Below the pieces are notes generated by a model. That model saw nothing but the letters and a program-made list of their open reading frames with translations, was not told the DNA's origin and searched no databases. A DNA stretch of 64,000 bases from Anaerosolibacter carboniphilus (lineage in GTDB: Bacteria > Bacillota > Clostridia > Peptostreptococcales > Thermotaleaceae), in assembly GCF_014205875.1 (NCBI RefSeq), contig NZ_JACHEN010000007.1, forward strand, positions 62,001 to 126,000, written 5' to 3'. The translations under genes were made by a program, and so were the position numbers. Of the stretch, positions 36,014-46,244 are shown in pieces (positions within the stretch are counted from its first letter, which is position 1; each line of letters begins with the position of its first letter).

Positions 36014-36466
36014 ATGGAAAAACTTCAAAACCTTGTGATTCACGATTTTATACGGATGACAGAACGGATTGCCAATGGCAAAACCAATGTACTTCATTTC
36101 GGTTCTGAAGAAATGACGTTTTATCGTGGAGAGATACACATGATTAAAATGGTTGGCGATTGTCCGGGGATCTTCATCTCTGAAATGGCGCGGAACTTTA
36201 ATATCACCCGCGCTGTGGTTGCTAAAACAATCCGAAAGCTTGAAGAACGGGGCTTTTTAAACAAGGAGGAGGATGCCAAGGATAGAAAACGTCTTCGTCT
36301 GTTTCTCACTGAAAAAGGAAAACGGGCTTATGCCCTTCATCATGAATATCACCAGACTTTTGACCGCCCGCTGTTTGCCTATCTGGAGAGCCTTGATGAC
36401 AATGAGCTTCGTGTGCTTCAAGAATTTTTAAAACATGCAAACAGCCTGGTCGAAAATCATTTTTGA
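36014..36466 (+). CDS. MarR-family transcriptional regulator
   Basis: The 150-residue protein has a winged helix at about 40-105: N-I-T-R-A-V-V-A-K-T-I-R-K-L is the recognition helix and D-A-K-D-R-K-R-L-R-L-F-L-T-E-K-G the wing. TGGAGG lies before the ATG. It sits between the methyltransferase and a saccharopine-dehydrogenase-like gene, and it is the best candidate to bind the twin palindromes at 34768-34814. Confidence 0.88.
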   Translation: MEKLQNLVIHDFIRMTERIANGKTNVLHFGSEEMTFYRGEIHMIKMVGDCPGIFISEMARNFNITRAVVAKTIRKLEERGFLNKEEDAKDRKRLRLFLTEKGKRAYALHHEYHQTFDRPLFAYLESLDDNELRVLQEFLKHANSLVENHF

Positions 36467-36489
36467 TTTTGAGATAAAGGAGGGATAAA

Positions 36490-37566
36490 ATGAAAGAGAA
36501 TATTGTAGTAGTGGGTGGTTACGGACATGTAGGACAAATACTCTGCAAAGAGCTTGGTGAAATGTTTCCCGGCAAGGTATTTGCCGCAGGGAGAAGCCTT
36601 GAAAAAGCTGAGGCGTTCAGCAGAACTATGGCAGGAAAAGTTCAGCCGATGAGGCTAGATATCATGGAATCAGTGGATCCAGACGTTTTGCGGGATGTGA
36701 AAATAGTTGTTATGTGTTTAGATCAAAAAGATGTCACTTTTGTACGTACGTGCCTTCAGCAAGGTATTCATTATGTAGATATATCTGCAAACATTGACTT
36801 TCTTTCTCAGGTGGAGAAGTTGGATGCAGAGGCCGTTTCTGGAAAGGCAGCGGCGCTGCTGAGTGTAGGACTGACCCCGGGATTCAGCAACCTGATGGCG
36901 TTGGAAGCCAGCAGGCAAATGGATCAAACGGATACAATCGACATAGCCGTGATGCTGGGACTTGGCGACAAACACGGTAAAGCGGCTATTGAATGGACAC
37001 TGAATAACATTAGCAAAGACTTTCAAGTCATGAGAAACGGAACGAAGCTATCTGTTGCAAGCTTTCGGGATGGAAAAGTATTTGATTTTGGAAGTGACTT
37101 GGGCCGGAAAAAGGCATACAGATTTAATTTTTCCGATCAACACACACTTCCACGATCTATGGGGACACCATCGGTCAAAACCAGATTGTGTTTTGACTCT
37201 TCATTTGCAACCTATTTATTTGCAATGCTAAAAGCAATCGGCATTTTCCGCTTGCTGAGATTCGGAACCATTCGCCATGCAGCAGCGGAGGCATTTGGCA
37301 AGCTGAAAATGGGAAGTGACAGGTTTGCGCTCAAAGTCGAAGCTTACGGCAAAAAAGATGGAAGGTCGGTTAAAGCAGAAGTTTTCCTTCAAGGAAGAAT
37401 GGAGGCCGATATGACAGCAAGAGTAGCTGCAGCCGTAACAAAGGCCCTTTATGAATCAGACGTTCCCCACGGAGTACACCATATTGAGCAATTGTTCGAT
37501 CTCGGCATCATGCCGTCCTCTATTCGGGAAAGAGTTATCCGAGAAATACAGATTACACAAAATTAA
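36490..37566 (+). CDS. Saccharopine dehydrogenase-like NAD(P)-binding protein
   Basis: The 358-residue protein begins with a Rossmann motif, V-V-V-G-G-Y-G-H-V-G, then the saccharopine dehydrogenase NADP-binding region to about 125 and a C-terminal domain. G-L-T-P-G-F-S-N near residue 130 is typical of this family, which also includes carboxynorspermidine synthases and enzymes of unknown role. It follows marR by 23 bases (AAGGAGG). The pairing with a methyltransferase suggests modification of one small molecule, but the substrate is not evident. Confidence 0.82.
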   Translation: MKENIVVVGGYGHVGQILCKELGEMFPGKVFAAGRSLEKAEAFSRTMAGKVQPMRLDIMESVDPDVLRDVKIVVMCLDQKDVTFVRTCLQQGIHYVDISANIDFLSQVEKLDAEAVSGKAAALLSVGLTPGFSNLMALEASRQMDQTDTIDIAVMLGLGDKHGKAAIEWTLNNISKDFQVMRNGTKLSVASFRDGKVFDFGSDLGRKKAYRFNFSDQHTLPRSMGTPSVKTRLCFDSSFATYLFAMLKAIGIFRLLRFGTIRHAAAEAFGKLKMGSDRFALKVEAYGKKDGRSVKAEVFLQGRMEADMTARVAAAVTKALYESDVPHGVHHIEQLFDLGIMPSSIRERVIREIQITQN

Positions 37567-37646
37567 AATAAGCTAGCCTTAGAAACTCTAAAAAATATAT
37601 TTAGTGCAATAAACCGAGCACAGAAAATTTCCTATTCAAAGTGACT

Positions 37647-37697
37647 ACAACATGCATTTTGTCTCAAATTGAGGACGTAAATGCATGTTGTTTTTTA
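37647..37697 (+). terminator. Terminator of the methyltransferase operon
   Basis: ACAACATGCATTT pairs with AAATGCATGTTGT around a 19-base loop and runs into T6. The rest of the 450-base gap to the oxidase gene is AT-rich without a supported gene. Confidence 0.8.
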
Positions 37698-38016
37698 CGT
37701 TGGAACTCAACATTGAGCGTAGTGCTATATAAGCATCTTGTGACAGCGACTCTAAAGATGTGTTTGTAAGCTTTTTGAACTTTATTAAGAAACTTGTTTT
37801 TCCTAAAAATAGAACCTTCTTTTTTATATACAACCTAAAAAGAAGTTATGAAATGATGTAATAGATGAGTGAGATAAGGAAAGAATAGAATAGAGGTAAG
37901 CAAAGCATGCATACACAAAATGAAACTGAAATTCAATATCAAATGATTGGTTTTACAATATAAGGGTATATACATATTAAAAGTTAAAATATTATCAAGT
38001 CAAGGAGGTAATATAA

Positions 38017-39345
38017 ATGAAAATAGTTGTTATTGGTTGTACACATGCAGGAACAGCAGCCATATTAAATTCAACGAAACTCTATCCAGATGCAGAGATA
38101 ACTGTTTATGAACGAAATGATAATATTTCGTTCTTGTCTTGTGGGATAGCATTATATGTAGGAGGCGTTGTAAAAGATCCCCAAGGATTGTTTTACTCTT
38201 CACCAGAAGAGTTGGCAGTTTTAGGGGTACGTACAAAAATGCGCCATGATGTAGTTGGAGCCGATCTGGATGGAAAGAAATTAACGATTCGTAATTTAGA
38301 TACAGATGAAACCTTTGAGGATCACTTTGACAAATTAATTATTACAACAGGTTCATGGCCAATTGTGCCAAGAATTCAGGGAATTGATCTCGAAAATATA
38401 TTGTTATCTAAAAACTACTATCATTCAAACACAATTATTGAAAAAGCGAAGGATGCAAAGAATATTGTGGTGGTAGGCGCAGGATATATCGGTGTTGAAC
38501 TGGTAGAGGCTTTTGAAATGAACGGTAAGCAGGTAACATTGATTGATAGTCTAGATCGCATTCTTAGCAAATATTTAGATAAAGAATTTACAGATGTTGC
38601 AGAAAGTGCATTTATAGACCGTGGTGTTAGGTTGGCACTGGGAGAAACTGTTACACGATTTGAAGGAAGAGACGGGGCCGTTTCAAAAGTTGTTACATCT
38701 AAAGGGGAATACGAAGCGGATCTCGTAATACTTTGTATTGGATTTAAGCCAAATACGGAATTGTTCAAAGGGCAGATCGATATGTTAGATAATGGAGCAA
38801 TTATCACAGATGAGTATATGCGTACAAGTAAGGAAAATGTTTATGCAGCCGGTGATAGCTGTGCGATTATTTATAATCCTACAGGTAAACATGCCTATAT
38901 TCCACTGGCAACCAACGCCGTTCGTATGGGTACATTAGTGGCTAGAAATCTAGTGAAACCAATGACCAAATACATGGGTACCCAAGGGACTTCTGGAATC
39001 AAGATATACGAAGAAAATATTGCTTCTACAGGATTGACTGAAAACTCAGCAAGAGAATTAGGATTAGATATTCAGGTAGTGACCGTTAAGGATAATTATC
39101 GCCCAGAATTTATGCCTACTTATGATGAAGCTACATTAAAAGTAGTCTATGAAAGAGAATCTAGAATAATATTAGGTGCTCAAATTATTTCAAAAACAGA
39201 TTTAACACAATCTATCAATACCATATCTGTGTGTATTCAAAACAAAATGACGATTGATGAATTAGGATTTGTTGATTTCTTCTTTCAACCTCATTTCAAT
39301 AAACCATGGAATTTGTTAAATTTGGCAGGGTTAAGAGCAGAATAA
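38017..39345 (+). CDS. NADH oxidase / CoA-disulfide reductase family flavoprotein
   Basis: The 442-residue protein has an FAD Rossmann motif at 3-15 (V-V-I-G-C-T-H-A-G-T-A-A) and a single active Cys42 in S-F-L-S-C-G-I-A-L-Y, the hallmark of NADH oxidase, NADH peroxidase and CoA-disulfide reductases. The NADH motif G-A-G-Y-I-G-V-E-L lies near 153, the second FAD motif Y-A-A-G-D near 280, and a dimerisation domain comes last. Water-forming NADH oxidase would protect an anaerobe from oxygen. The family cannot be split further by eye. AGGAGG precedes the ATG. Confidence 0.87.
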   Translation: MKIVVIGCTHAGTAAILNSTKLYPDAEITVYERNDNISFLSCGIALYVGGVVKDPQGLFYSSPEELAVLGVRTKMRHDVVGADLDGKKLTIRNLDTDETFEDHFDKLIITTGSWPIVPRIQGIDLENILLSKNYYHSNTIIEKAKDAKNIVVVGAGYIGVELVEAFEMNGKQVTLIDSLDRILSKYLDKEFTDVAESAFIDRGVRLALGETVTRFEGRDGAVSKVVTSKGEYEADLVILCIGFKPNTELFKGQIDMLDNGAIITDEYMRTSKENVYAAGDSCAIIYNPTGKHAYIPLATNAVRMGTLVARNLVKPMTKYMGTQGTSGIKIYEENIASTGLTENSARELGLDIQVVTVKDNYRPEFMPTYDEATLKVVYERESRIILGAQIISKTDLTQSINTISVCIQNKMTIDELGFVDFFFQPHFNKPWNLLNLAGLRAE

Positions 39346-39381
39346 GTGAAATTAGTCGCTTGTTTTATAAAATCTGATATG

Positions 39382-39410
39382 AAGAGAGTCTATTCATTAG
39401 GCTCTCTTTT
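39382..39410 (+). terminator. Terminator of the NADH oxidase gene
   Basis: AAGAGAGTCT pairs with AGGCTCTCTT around a short loop, followed by TT. Confidence 0.8.
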
Positions 39411-39619
39411 AAATTGTGATATGAGAATCATTTACCAATCAATGATATACATGCTAACGGCAGTATACTGTGCTTGTGGTGTGTGATGTGTTGATAGAGA
39501 AGAAATAGAATAAAACAGTTAAAAGGCCTTCTTTAAATCATAATGGATGATCAGAAAATGGATAATTACTTATCGTTAAGTAAAACATATTTTTGAAGCA
39601 ATATGAAGGAGGGGCTAAA

Positions 39620-40504
39620 ATGAATGTTATTGAGATAGAAAATCTGACGAAATATTATGGCAAGGCACGGGGAATTATGGATATAAACTTTAATGTTGAA
39701 GAAGGTGAAATTTTCGGATTTATTGGACCAAATGGGGCAGGCAAGTCAACAACCATTCGGACATTGTTAGCACTGATTTATCCTACAAGCGGAACTGCTA
39801 AGATCTTTGGGAAGGACTGTATAAAGTATGGGCCTGAAATAAAAAAGGAAATAGGTTACTTGCCATCGGAAGTTTTTTACTATGATAGGATGAAAGTTAT
39901 TGATCTTTTAAGGTATTCCGCTAGCTTTTACAAAAAAGACTGTAATAAAAGAATTCGTGAATTGGCTGAAGTCATGAATCTGGATCTCAATAAAAAAATT
40001 GATGACCTATCTTTAGGGAACAAAAAGAAAGTTGGTATTGTTCAAGGGCTGCTCCATGAACCAAAACTCATTATACTAGATGAACCCACCAGTGGATTAG
40101 ATCCACTTATGCAGCAAAATTTTTTCGATTTGTTGGCGGCAGAAAACAAAAAAGGAGCAACCATCCTTTTTTCTTCTCACATTTTAAGTGAAGTTCAGCG
40201 ATTATGCAATCGCGTTGCCATTATTAAAGAAGGTAGAATCGTAAAAGTTGAAAAGATCAGCACCTTAAAAGAAAACACTTACAAGAAATTCAAAATTGAA
40301 ACTGTGTCAAATATAGAAAAGAATCATTTTGATATTACCGGTATTAGTGATTTGGAGGTAAAGGAGAACATTGTAAGCTTCTTATTTAGAGGTAATATTA
40401 ATTCTATTTTGAAAAAGATTTCTCAAATAGAGATTGTTAATCTTTGGATAGAGGAACCAAACCTTGAAGAGATATTTATGCATTACTATGTAAAGGAGGA
40501 CTGA
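39620..40504 (+). CDS. ABC-2 exporter ATPase
   Basis: The 294-residue protein has Walker A G-P-N-G-A-G-K-S-T, signature L-S-L-G-N-K-K-K, Walker B L-I-I-L-D-E-P and a switch His in S-S-H. It resembles the NatA/BcrA group. The signature L-S-L-G-N rather than L-S-G-G-Q is common in this group. AGGAGGGG lies before the ATG at 39620; the ATG at 39593 precedes the ribosome site. It forms an operon with two permeases (next gene 4 bases on). The exported compound is unknown. Confidence 0.9.
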   Translation: MNVIEIENLTKYYGKARGIMDINFNVEEGEIFGFIGPNGAGKSTTIRTLLALIYPTSGTAKIFGKDCIKYGPEIKKEIGYLPSEVFYYDRMKVIDLLRYSASFYKKDCNKRIRELAEVMNLDLNKKIDDLSLGNKKKVGIVQGLLHEPKLIILDEPTSGLDPLMQQNFFDLLAAENKKGATILFSSHILSEVQRLCNRVAIIKEGRIVKVEKISTLKENTYKKFKIETVSNIEKNHFDITGISDLEVKENIVSFLFRGNINSILKKISQIEIVNLWIEEPNLEEIFMHYYVKED

Positions 40505-40508
40505 AGCT

Positions 40509-41306
40509 ATGAATATGTTTCTGCATGAATTGAAGGCTTACAGGAAATCCACCATTACTTGGACACTATCCTTGGTTGGACTGATTTTACTTTTCTTTTC
40601 CATGTTTCCATCTATTTCAAAGGAAGCGGAAGAGTTCAAAAAGATAATGGAGGGTTTTCCTGAGGCCCTAAGGCTGGCATTAGGGATTTCAGTGGAAAAT
40701 ATAGGCTCTATTTTAGGGTTTTATTCTTACGTATTCTTATATATTTCACTTTGCGGAGCAATTCAAGCTATGAATTTAGGAACATCCATCGTATCTAAAG
40801 AAGTACGTGAAAAGACAGCAGATTTTCTTTTATCTAAACCTGTTACCCGTACACAAGTCATGACTTCAAAGCTTTTGGCAGCGTTAGCCTCATTGGTTAT
40901 TACGAATGTATTTTATTTAACAGCTGCAGTCATTATGGCATCTCTGGTAGAGACAAAAGCGTACAGTACAAAAATATTTTTGATGATTTCCTTGACATTG
41001 TTTTTCCTTCAGCTTATATTCCTGGCTTTGGGCATTATCGTTTCTGTTGTGGTTCCGAAGATCAAATCGGTGCTTCCCATCTCTTTGGGGATTGTATTTA
41101 CATTCTTTATCATTAGCGCGCTGGCTTCTACTACTGGGGATGATGCCCTACGCTATATCACTCCCTTTAAATATTTTGACTTAGCCTATATTGTACAACA
41201 TTCTAGTTATGAGCCCACTTTTGTTATGGCAGCAATAGGCTTTATAGCTGCAGCAATTACAATTAGTTATTTTATTTATTGTAGAAAGGACATACATGCA
41301 GTTTAA
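40509..41306 (+). CDS. ABC-2 exporter permease 1
   Basis: The 265-residue protein has six membrane helices and the ABC-2 order: cytoplasmic helix (F-L-H-E-L-K-A-Y-R), helix, long loop, V-R-E-K-T-A-D-F-L-L-S-K-P-V-T-R after the second helix, then four helices. The E-x-x-x-T-A-x-F-L-x-x-K-P motif recurs in the next gene, so the two are paralogues that form a heterodimer. AGGAGG before the ATG overlaps the ATPase stop. Confidence 0.87.
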   Translation: MNMFLHELKAYRKSTITWTLSLVGLILLFFSMFPSISKEAEEFKKIMEGFPEALRLALGISVENIGSILGFYSYVFLYISLCGAIQAMNLGTSIVSKEVREKTADFLLSKPVTRTQVMTSKLLAALASLVITNVFYLTAAVIMASLVETKAYSTKIFLMISLTLFFLQLIFLALGIIVSVVVPKIKSVLPISLGIVFTFFIISALASTTGDDALRYITPFKYFDLAYIVQHSSYEPTFVMAAIGFIAAAITISYFIYCRKDIHAV

Positions 41307-41347
41307 ATATATTGGCTTTTGAGTTTTTATAGGAGGAGGCTTGACAT

Positions 41348-42145
41348 ATGAATATTTTTATTAGGGAAATGAAAGCCAATAGGACATCTCTTATTATATG
41401 GTGTATTGGTGTATTCTTAATGATTATCAGTGGTATGGGTAAATATGCTGGTCTATCAACCACGGGTCAATCTATCAATGAATTACTGTCTCAAATGCCA
41501 AAATCTCTACAGGCTATTATGGGTATAGGCACCTTTGATTTATCAACGGCCAGTGGTTACTACGGTGTACTCTTTATTTATTTGGCAGTTATGGCAACTA
41601 TTCATGCTGCAATGCTTGGAGCCAATATCATTTCAAAGGAGGAACGGGATAAAACAGCAGAATTTTTGTTTGCAAAACCTATTTCGAGAAATAGAATAAT
41701 AACATCAAAATTACTCGCTTCTTTAATCAATATATTTATATTCAATCTTGTAACTTTGATATCTTCAATTTTTATGGTACAAAAATACAGCAATGGAGAA
41801 GCGATAATGGGTGACATAACAATACTGATGATTGCAATGTTTATCTTACAGCTTATTTTTTTATTGATCGGCACAGCAATAGCAGCGATAAGTAAGAATC
41901 CAAAGACTGCTACATCTCTATCCACGGGAATACTATTGATTACATTTATGTTATCTATTGCGATCGACTTGAATAGCAGGATAGAAAATTTGAAATATCT
42001 TACCCCATTTAAATATTATGACGCTAAAAATTTGATGCTTGATGGAGGCTTTGATACCGTCTATATAATATTATCCATTGTAATTATTGCTGCACTACTT
42101 AGTGGAACCTATTTATTTTATAAGAAAAGAGATTTAAACGTATAG
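41348..42145 (+). CDS. ABC-2 exporter permease 2
   Basis: The 265-residue paralogue of the preceding protein has six helices and K-T-A-E-F-L-F-A-K-P-I-S-R after helix 2. It starts 41 bases downstream with AGGAGG. Together with the ATPase at 39620 it should form a three-component exporter. No two-component system or immunity gene is adjacent, so antibiotic resistance cannot be claimed. Confidence 0.87.
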   Translation: MNIFIREMKANRTSLIIWCIGVFLMIISGMGKYAGLSTTGQSINELLSQMPKSLQAIMGIGTFDLSTASGYYGVLFIYLAVMATIHAAMLGANIISKEERDKTAEFLFAKPISRNRIITSKLLASLINIFIFNLVTLISSIFMVQKYSNGEAIMGDITILMIAMFILQLIFLLIGTAIAAISKNPKTATSLSTGILLITFMLSIAIDLNSRIENLKYLTPFKYYDAKNLMLDGGFDTVYIILSIVIIAALLSGTYLFYKKRDLNV

Positions 42146-42231
42146 GTATTGGACGTAATTCAATGTACGGAGAAACTGCTGGAGACAGAGAAAAGTTGAT
42201 AAATTAATGAATGGTTATGGAAAGGCAGATG

Positions 42232-42570
42232 ATGAATTTGGATGTATCACAGGAAATGATTTTAGAACTGCAAAGGAAACTACGAGATGCAAGTATGAAT
42301 TACTGGATAAAGCATGTATTTAATACTTGGCAGTGGTGGCTTAATATAGCGACTCTCATTCTGCCAGTTGTTTTATGGTGGAAGCTTGTGGATAAGAGAA
42401 AGCTGATGAAAATTGTTATTTATGGTTTCTTTGCCAGCGCCTTTGCTGTTTTCTTTGATACCATCGGCGAAACCTCAGTACTGTGGGAATATCCATATCT
42501 AATTATTCCGATGGACTATATTTTAATTGATACGGATTATTCTGTTCTACCGATTGCATACATGGGGTAA
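42232..42570 (+). pseudogene. CBO0543-family membrane protein cut by transposon left end
   Basis: The remaining 112 residues contain W-W-L-N-I-A-T, V-L-W-W-K-L-V-D-K, L-W-E-Y-P-Y and S-V-L-P-I-A-Y-M. These match the first part of CBO0543-type four-helix membrane proteins, which are longer at the C-terminus. The frame runs into GGGG-TAA of the Tn3 left inverted repeat, which supplies the stop. No continuation is seen beyond the right end at 48058. AAAGG lies before the ATG at 42232; the ATG at 42211 has no ribosome site. A truncated product may still be made. Confidence 0.65.
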
Positions 42571-42601
42571 TACCAGCAACCGTGTTATGTACTGAAAAGT
42601 A
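42564..42601 (+). repeat. Tn3 left terminal inverted repeat
   Basis: It starts GGGGTAATACCAGCAACCGT and continues to about 38 bases, the usual Tn3 length. It lies immediately inside the interrupted CBO0543-type gene. Confidence 0.75.
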
Positions 42602-42625
42602 ACTGTAAATATATGTTAAATACAT

Positions 42626-42667
42626 ATAAGCCATCTCCACATCATATGAAGTGTTGCGATGGCTTAT
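42626..42667 (-). terminator. tnpA terminator
   Basis: ATAAGCCATC pairs with GATGGCTTAT just downstream of the TnpA stop on the minus strand. Confidence 0.65.
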
Positions 42668-42670
42668 TAA

Positions 42671-45631
42671 CTATATGGCTATTTCTATTGGTATTCTTTC
42701 GTCCATATCCAAGTCAAAATGCCCATATGGGTTTATATGTGTATAAATCAGTGGAGTCAGTGCTCTGAAATCTTCAGGAGCCATAATATCGTATATCCTG
42801 CTCTGTGTTAATACCTGCTGTATCATAAGGGTATTGATATATACAAGACAGTTTTGCAGTAAATGTAGACTTAACACTGCAATTTCCTGGTCTTCAATTC
42901 GATTCGTTGATATTTCTCCACCTTTACCATAGAATATAAAAGAGTTTGCAGAATTCCAATTCTCAACGACATTGAGCCCTTCATGAATCTCCCTTCTAAG
43001 TTCCTCTGAATCAAGGTATTGGCACAGAAATATTGTCTTTATAGCTTTGCCTAACTCTGCAAGTGCTTGATAAGTTGGGTGTTTCAGATTATTTCTTGTG
43101 AAACGTTTCATAATAGCTTCTGTCTCAGCGGTTCCAAGTCTTAAAGCTGTAGCATACTTAACCATTTGGTCATATTGCTGCCGAATAAGATCCCAATTGA
43201 TAGGTCTAGTAAGAATCGGTTGAAGGTTTGGGAAAGCATCACTTATGCCAGTATCTGGGCGATAAAGCTTTTGTGAGTTTATTGCCTTTAATCTGGGCAT
43301 AAGCTGGAAGTTTAACAAGTGGCAGAAAGCAAAGGCAACTTCACTTTGACCATGGGAATCTACAAAGTTTTTTTCTATTTCCATGTCAGTACAATGCTTT
43401 AATAGCCCATCGATCATAGCTGATACTTCGGAAGATGAGCAAGATTTGAGTTGTGAGTAAATACAGGTTGAATTCTTTTCAACGTGCCAGTAGATCATTA
43501 CACCACGGCCCCGATATCTTATGTGCCATTCTGTCATGAGGTTCTGATCCCATGCCCCAAATTTCTTTGAATCTGATGCACACGTGGTTGTACCTTCACC
43601 CCATACATCTTGTACTCTGGCTTTTAATATAGCATTTACTATTTCTGATATGGCATTTCTAAGATTGTCTTTATGTATAAATTTTTTACGGATATACAGC
43701 AGATCATTATAGCTCTCTCCATGATTGCCAGCTGCTACACGCTTTAACCCGGTATTAGTACCAAGTCCATATAAAGCTAATATAAGGCGTTTTTGTATTG
43801 TAGATCGGTCTAATCGTTCATGCGTGGCTACAGTCTTGAAGTGATCTGTGAAATTAATTCGAAGATCTGATTCTTTCAAAACATCTAATAAATTAGTCAT
43901 TGGCCATAAATGAAGTATTTCTGATTTTAGCTTTGATAGATTTTGTGGTTCCTGCTGCGGAGCACTTGGGGATAAAGTTATCCATCCATTACTCCTATCG
44001 GATAATCTTACTTTCGAATTCTTGGGGATTTCATCATTAAACTTAGACAAAGCAGTATACATGCTTTGCTTTATACTGCTTATAAATTCATCCGCATCCA
44101 AGGGCTTCTTTAATGCACTATAGTTTTCTTCTCGGCGTTTTTCAAAATCAGTCGGTAGGTCTTCATCAGGATTCCTATACCTGCTTGCTCCTACTACCCA
44201 TATTTCTTTGCAACGTAATTTGTCCCTTAAAGACTGCAAAGCAACTATTTCATAGTTTATCCTGTTTACTCGATCTCTTCCAGCATCGTCTCTTTCTATA
44301 ACAGCTTCTTTCATTCCTGGTCTAACTACACCTTCTATGGGAACATAATCAGTTTCAGAAAAGTAATGGGTACCGATATGATAATATTTCCGTATAATTT
44401 CTAATGCTTTTATTACAGGCTTATGCATGTCATTATTTGATCTAAATTCAAGAGTGTCTAGAATTTCTGGAACCATACGCCTGTAATGTGTACTATAGGA
44501 GGCTCTCATAACCGTATATACCTTTTTCTTATATGCAGAACCAGTATTTTTAAATTCCTTTACTAAAGCTTTTAAGGTACTCTCGCTTACCACAGGGAAT
44601 AATATTTCACGAATAATGCCGTCTGGATTACTTAGTGCTGCATCTGCCATTTGAAATAATATACCTGTTTTACCGTTTACTTTCCGAAAGTCATTTATAA
44701 GTTCTTTATCTACTTTTCTTTCAGCTCTTACACTTATTCTGTGGATTATCTGAATGAGCAGTTCTATAAGGTTATCTGTTATTTCTCTGCATCTGAGCCA
44801 AAAGAACGCTGATAAGAGAGTATACCTAACAGCTTCAGGGTGTCTTCTAAGTTCTCTCAAATCTTCAGCTACAGCCCTTTGCTTATATTTTTTTAAAACC
44901 TTTTGGGGGATATTATTAAATAGATCATTGGGAAGTCCAAGCTGTTGAATCGTCTTTAGTTTCGTTACTTCTCTAAATACACTTTCCAAGCCTATGCGTC
45001 CAGGATCGGCGCGCAGTTCACTGAAAGAAATATTGTCTTCATTGCTGCCATCAAGTTCATTTTCATCATATGCAGTCAGGTCTTTAATTAAGTGATCCAT
45101 CCTAGATATTGAATCTGGAGACAGTTTCTTATATATATCCTGAAAGAATTGATTTTCATAGGTGTATATTGCTGATTTTGTTAAACGATCTATCCTATCT
45201 GGTGTTGGAGGCTCAATATGCAATTCCCTGAACCGTTTATAAGCTTCAACTTTTAGATGATCTATATCCAGATCGTAGTATAAAACGTGCTTACGTAGCC
45301 ATTCAGTCATATTATTAGCATCTTCGGCCGATGGCTCACGAAAGCCAAAGAAATCTCTTATCTGTGCTTTATGATTAAAGAATGTTCTGCTGTTTATATC
45401 ATAAAGCTCAAACTGCCGTGCTTCTGTTTGCGTTTGCTTTGCTATGTATTCGATAATTGTTTTAGGGATTTCACCTTTTGAATTTGGAAATCTTGCTTCA
45501 TATTGAAAAAACTTAAACATAACAGCGAAACCCAATCTTGTTTCCCCTGTTTTGTTGCCAATCGTAGATAATTCATTTGGTAAAAAAGTAAAATGTTCGA
45601 TCAATTCGTCTACTTCCCAGTTACGTTTCAC
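42671..45631 (-). CDS. tnpA: Tn3-family transposase TnpA
   Basis: The 986-residue protein has the full family length. It begins with a DUF4158-like N-terminal region ([16 protein letters not shown]), followed by the large DDE_Tnp_Tn3 catalytic domain (about 560-970) with [12 protein letters not shown] and V-D-S-H-G-Q-S-E. It cuts the terminal repeats for replicative transposition. It starts with GTG preceded by AGGAGAG and shows no frameshift, so it may be active. The upstream resolvase remnant ends 38 bases before. Confidence 0.93.
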   Translation of the reverse strand: MKRNWEVDELIEHFTFLPNELSTIGNKTGETRLGFAVMFKFFQYEARFPNSKGEIPKTIIEYIAKQTQTEARQFELYDINSRTFFNHKAQIRDFFGFREPSAEDANNMTEWLRKHVLYYDLDIDHLKVEAYKRFRELHIEPPTPDRIDRLTKSAIYTYENQFFQDIYKKLSPDSISRMDHLIKDLTAYDENELDGSNEDNISFSELRADPGRIGLESVFREVTKLKTIQQLGLPNDLFNNIPQKVLKKYKQRAVAEDLRELRRHPEAVRYTLLSAFFWLRCREITDNLIELLIQIIHRISVRAERKVDKELINDFRKVNGKTGILFQMADAALSNPDGIIREILFPVVSESTLKALVKEFKNTGSAYKKKVYTVMRASYSTHYRRMVPEILDTLEFRSNNDMHKPVIKALEIIRKYYHIGTHYFSETDYVPIEGVVRPGMKEAVIERDDAGRDRVNRINYEIVALQSLRDKLRCKEIWVVGASRYRNPDEDLPTDFEKRREENYSALKKPLDADEFISSIKQSMYTALSKFNDEIPKNSKVRLSDRSNGWITLSPSAPQQEPQNLSKLKSEILHLWPMTNLLDVLKESDLRINFTDHFKTVATHERLDRSTIQKRLILALYGLGTNTGLKRVAAGNHGESYNDLLYIRKKFIHKDNLRNAISEIVNAILKARVQDVWGEGTTTCASDSKKFGAWDQNLMTEWHIRYRGRGVMIYWHVEKNSTCIYSQLKSCSSSEVSAMIDGLLKHCTDMEIEKNFVDSHGQSEVAFAFCHLLNFQLMPRLKAINSQKLYRPDTGISDAFPNLQPILTRPINWDLIRQQYDQMVKYATALRLGTAETEAIMKRFTRNNLKHPTYQALAELGKAIKTIFLCQYLDSEELRREIHEGLNVVENWNSANSFIFYGKGGEISTNRIEDQEIAVLSLHLLQNCLVYINTLMIQQVLTQSRIYDIMAPEDFRALTPLIYTHINPYGHFDLDMDERIPIEIAI

Positions 45632-45669
45632 AAAGCATCTCTCCTAACCGAATGTAGTTTCTATTGATA

Positions 45670-46218
45670 CTATTTTCGGCTTTTCTCTCTTTGTTCTGCA
45701 TACCTGTAAAGACTCGTTTTACAAACGCCTGTGGCTTTTGTTATTTCAGAGATAGAATATTCTTTGCTATCATACATCTTTAAAGCCAGGTCAACATCGT
45801 TTTTGCTTTTGGATGGGCGACCCCCCTTACGACCGCGTGCCCTGGCACTGGCAAGTCCTTCCTTGGTTCTTTGACTGATTAAATCCCTTTCAAATTGACT
45901 GATGCCAGCAAAGATTGTAAACATCAATTTGCCCTGAGGCGTGGTCGTATCCACCCATGCTTCCTTGAGGCTTTTTATATTGGCACCTTTTTTCTCTATA
46001 AGCTCCACAATTTGAAATAGATCTTTTGTGGATCTGCTCAAGTGTGTTAGCTCACTTATAATGATTGTATCTCCTGGTCTAATGTTATCAAGCAGTCGAT
46101 CCAGCTCTGGACGCTCTTTTTTCGTACCAGTTATTTTCTCACAAAATATTCTCTCACAACCGGCTTGTGTTAACTGATCCATCTGACGATCTAAATTCTG
46201 ATCTTGCTTAATAACGGA
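45670..46218 (-). pseudogene. Serine resolvase lacking its catalytic N-terminus
   Basis: An open frame of 170 codons (ATG at 46182) covers most of a resolvase: G-D-T-I-I-I-S-E-L-T-H-L-S-R-S, F-E-R-D-L-I-S-Q-R-T and a C-terminal HTH (S-I-S-E-I-T-K-A-T-G-V). Upstream codons still read K-Q-D-Q-N-L-D-R-Q, the typical sequence after R-V-S-T, but a TAG stands at 46219-46221 and the segment with the catalytic Ser is missing. The break lies next to the end of the TSUP gene. The product might bind DNA but cannot recombine. Confidence 0.75.
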
Positions 46219-46244
46219 CTATTCTTTCAAGTAGATTCTTACTG

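Noticed and set aside
42234..42570. CBO0543-type frame read as an intact gene
   Set aside because: It stops inside the transposon terminal repeat and lacks the usual C-terminal helix, so I treat it as truncated.
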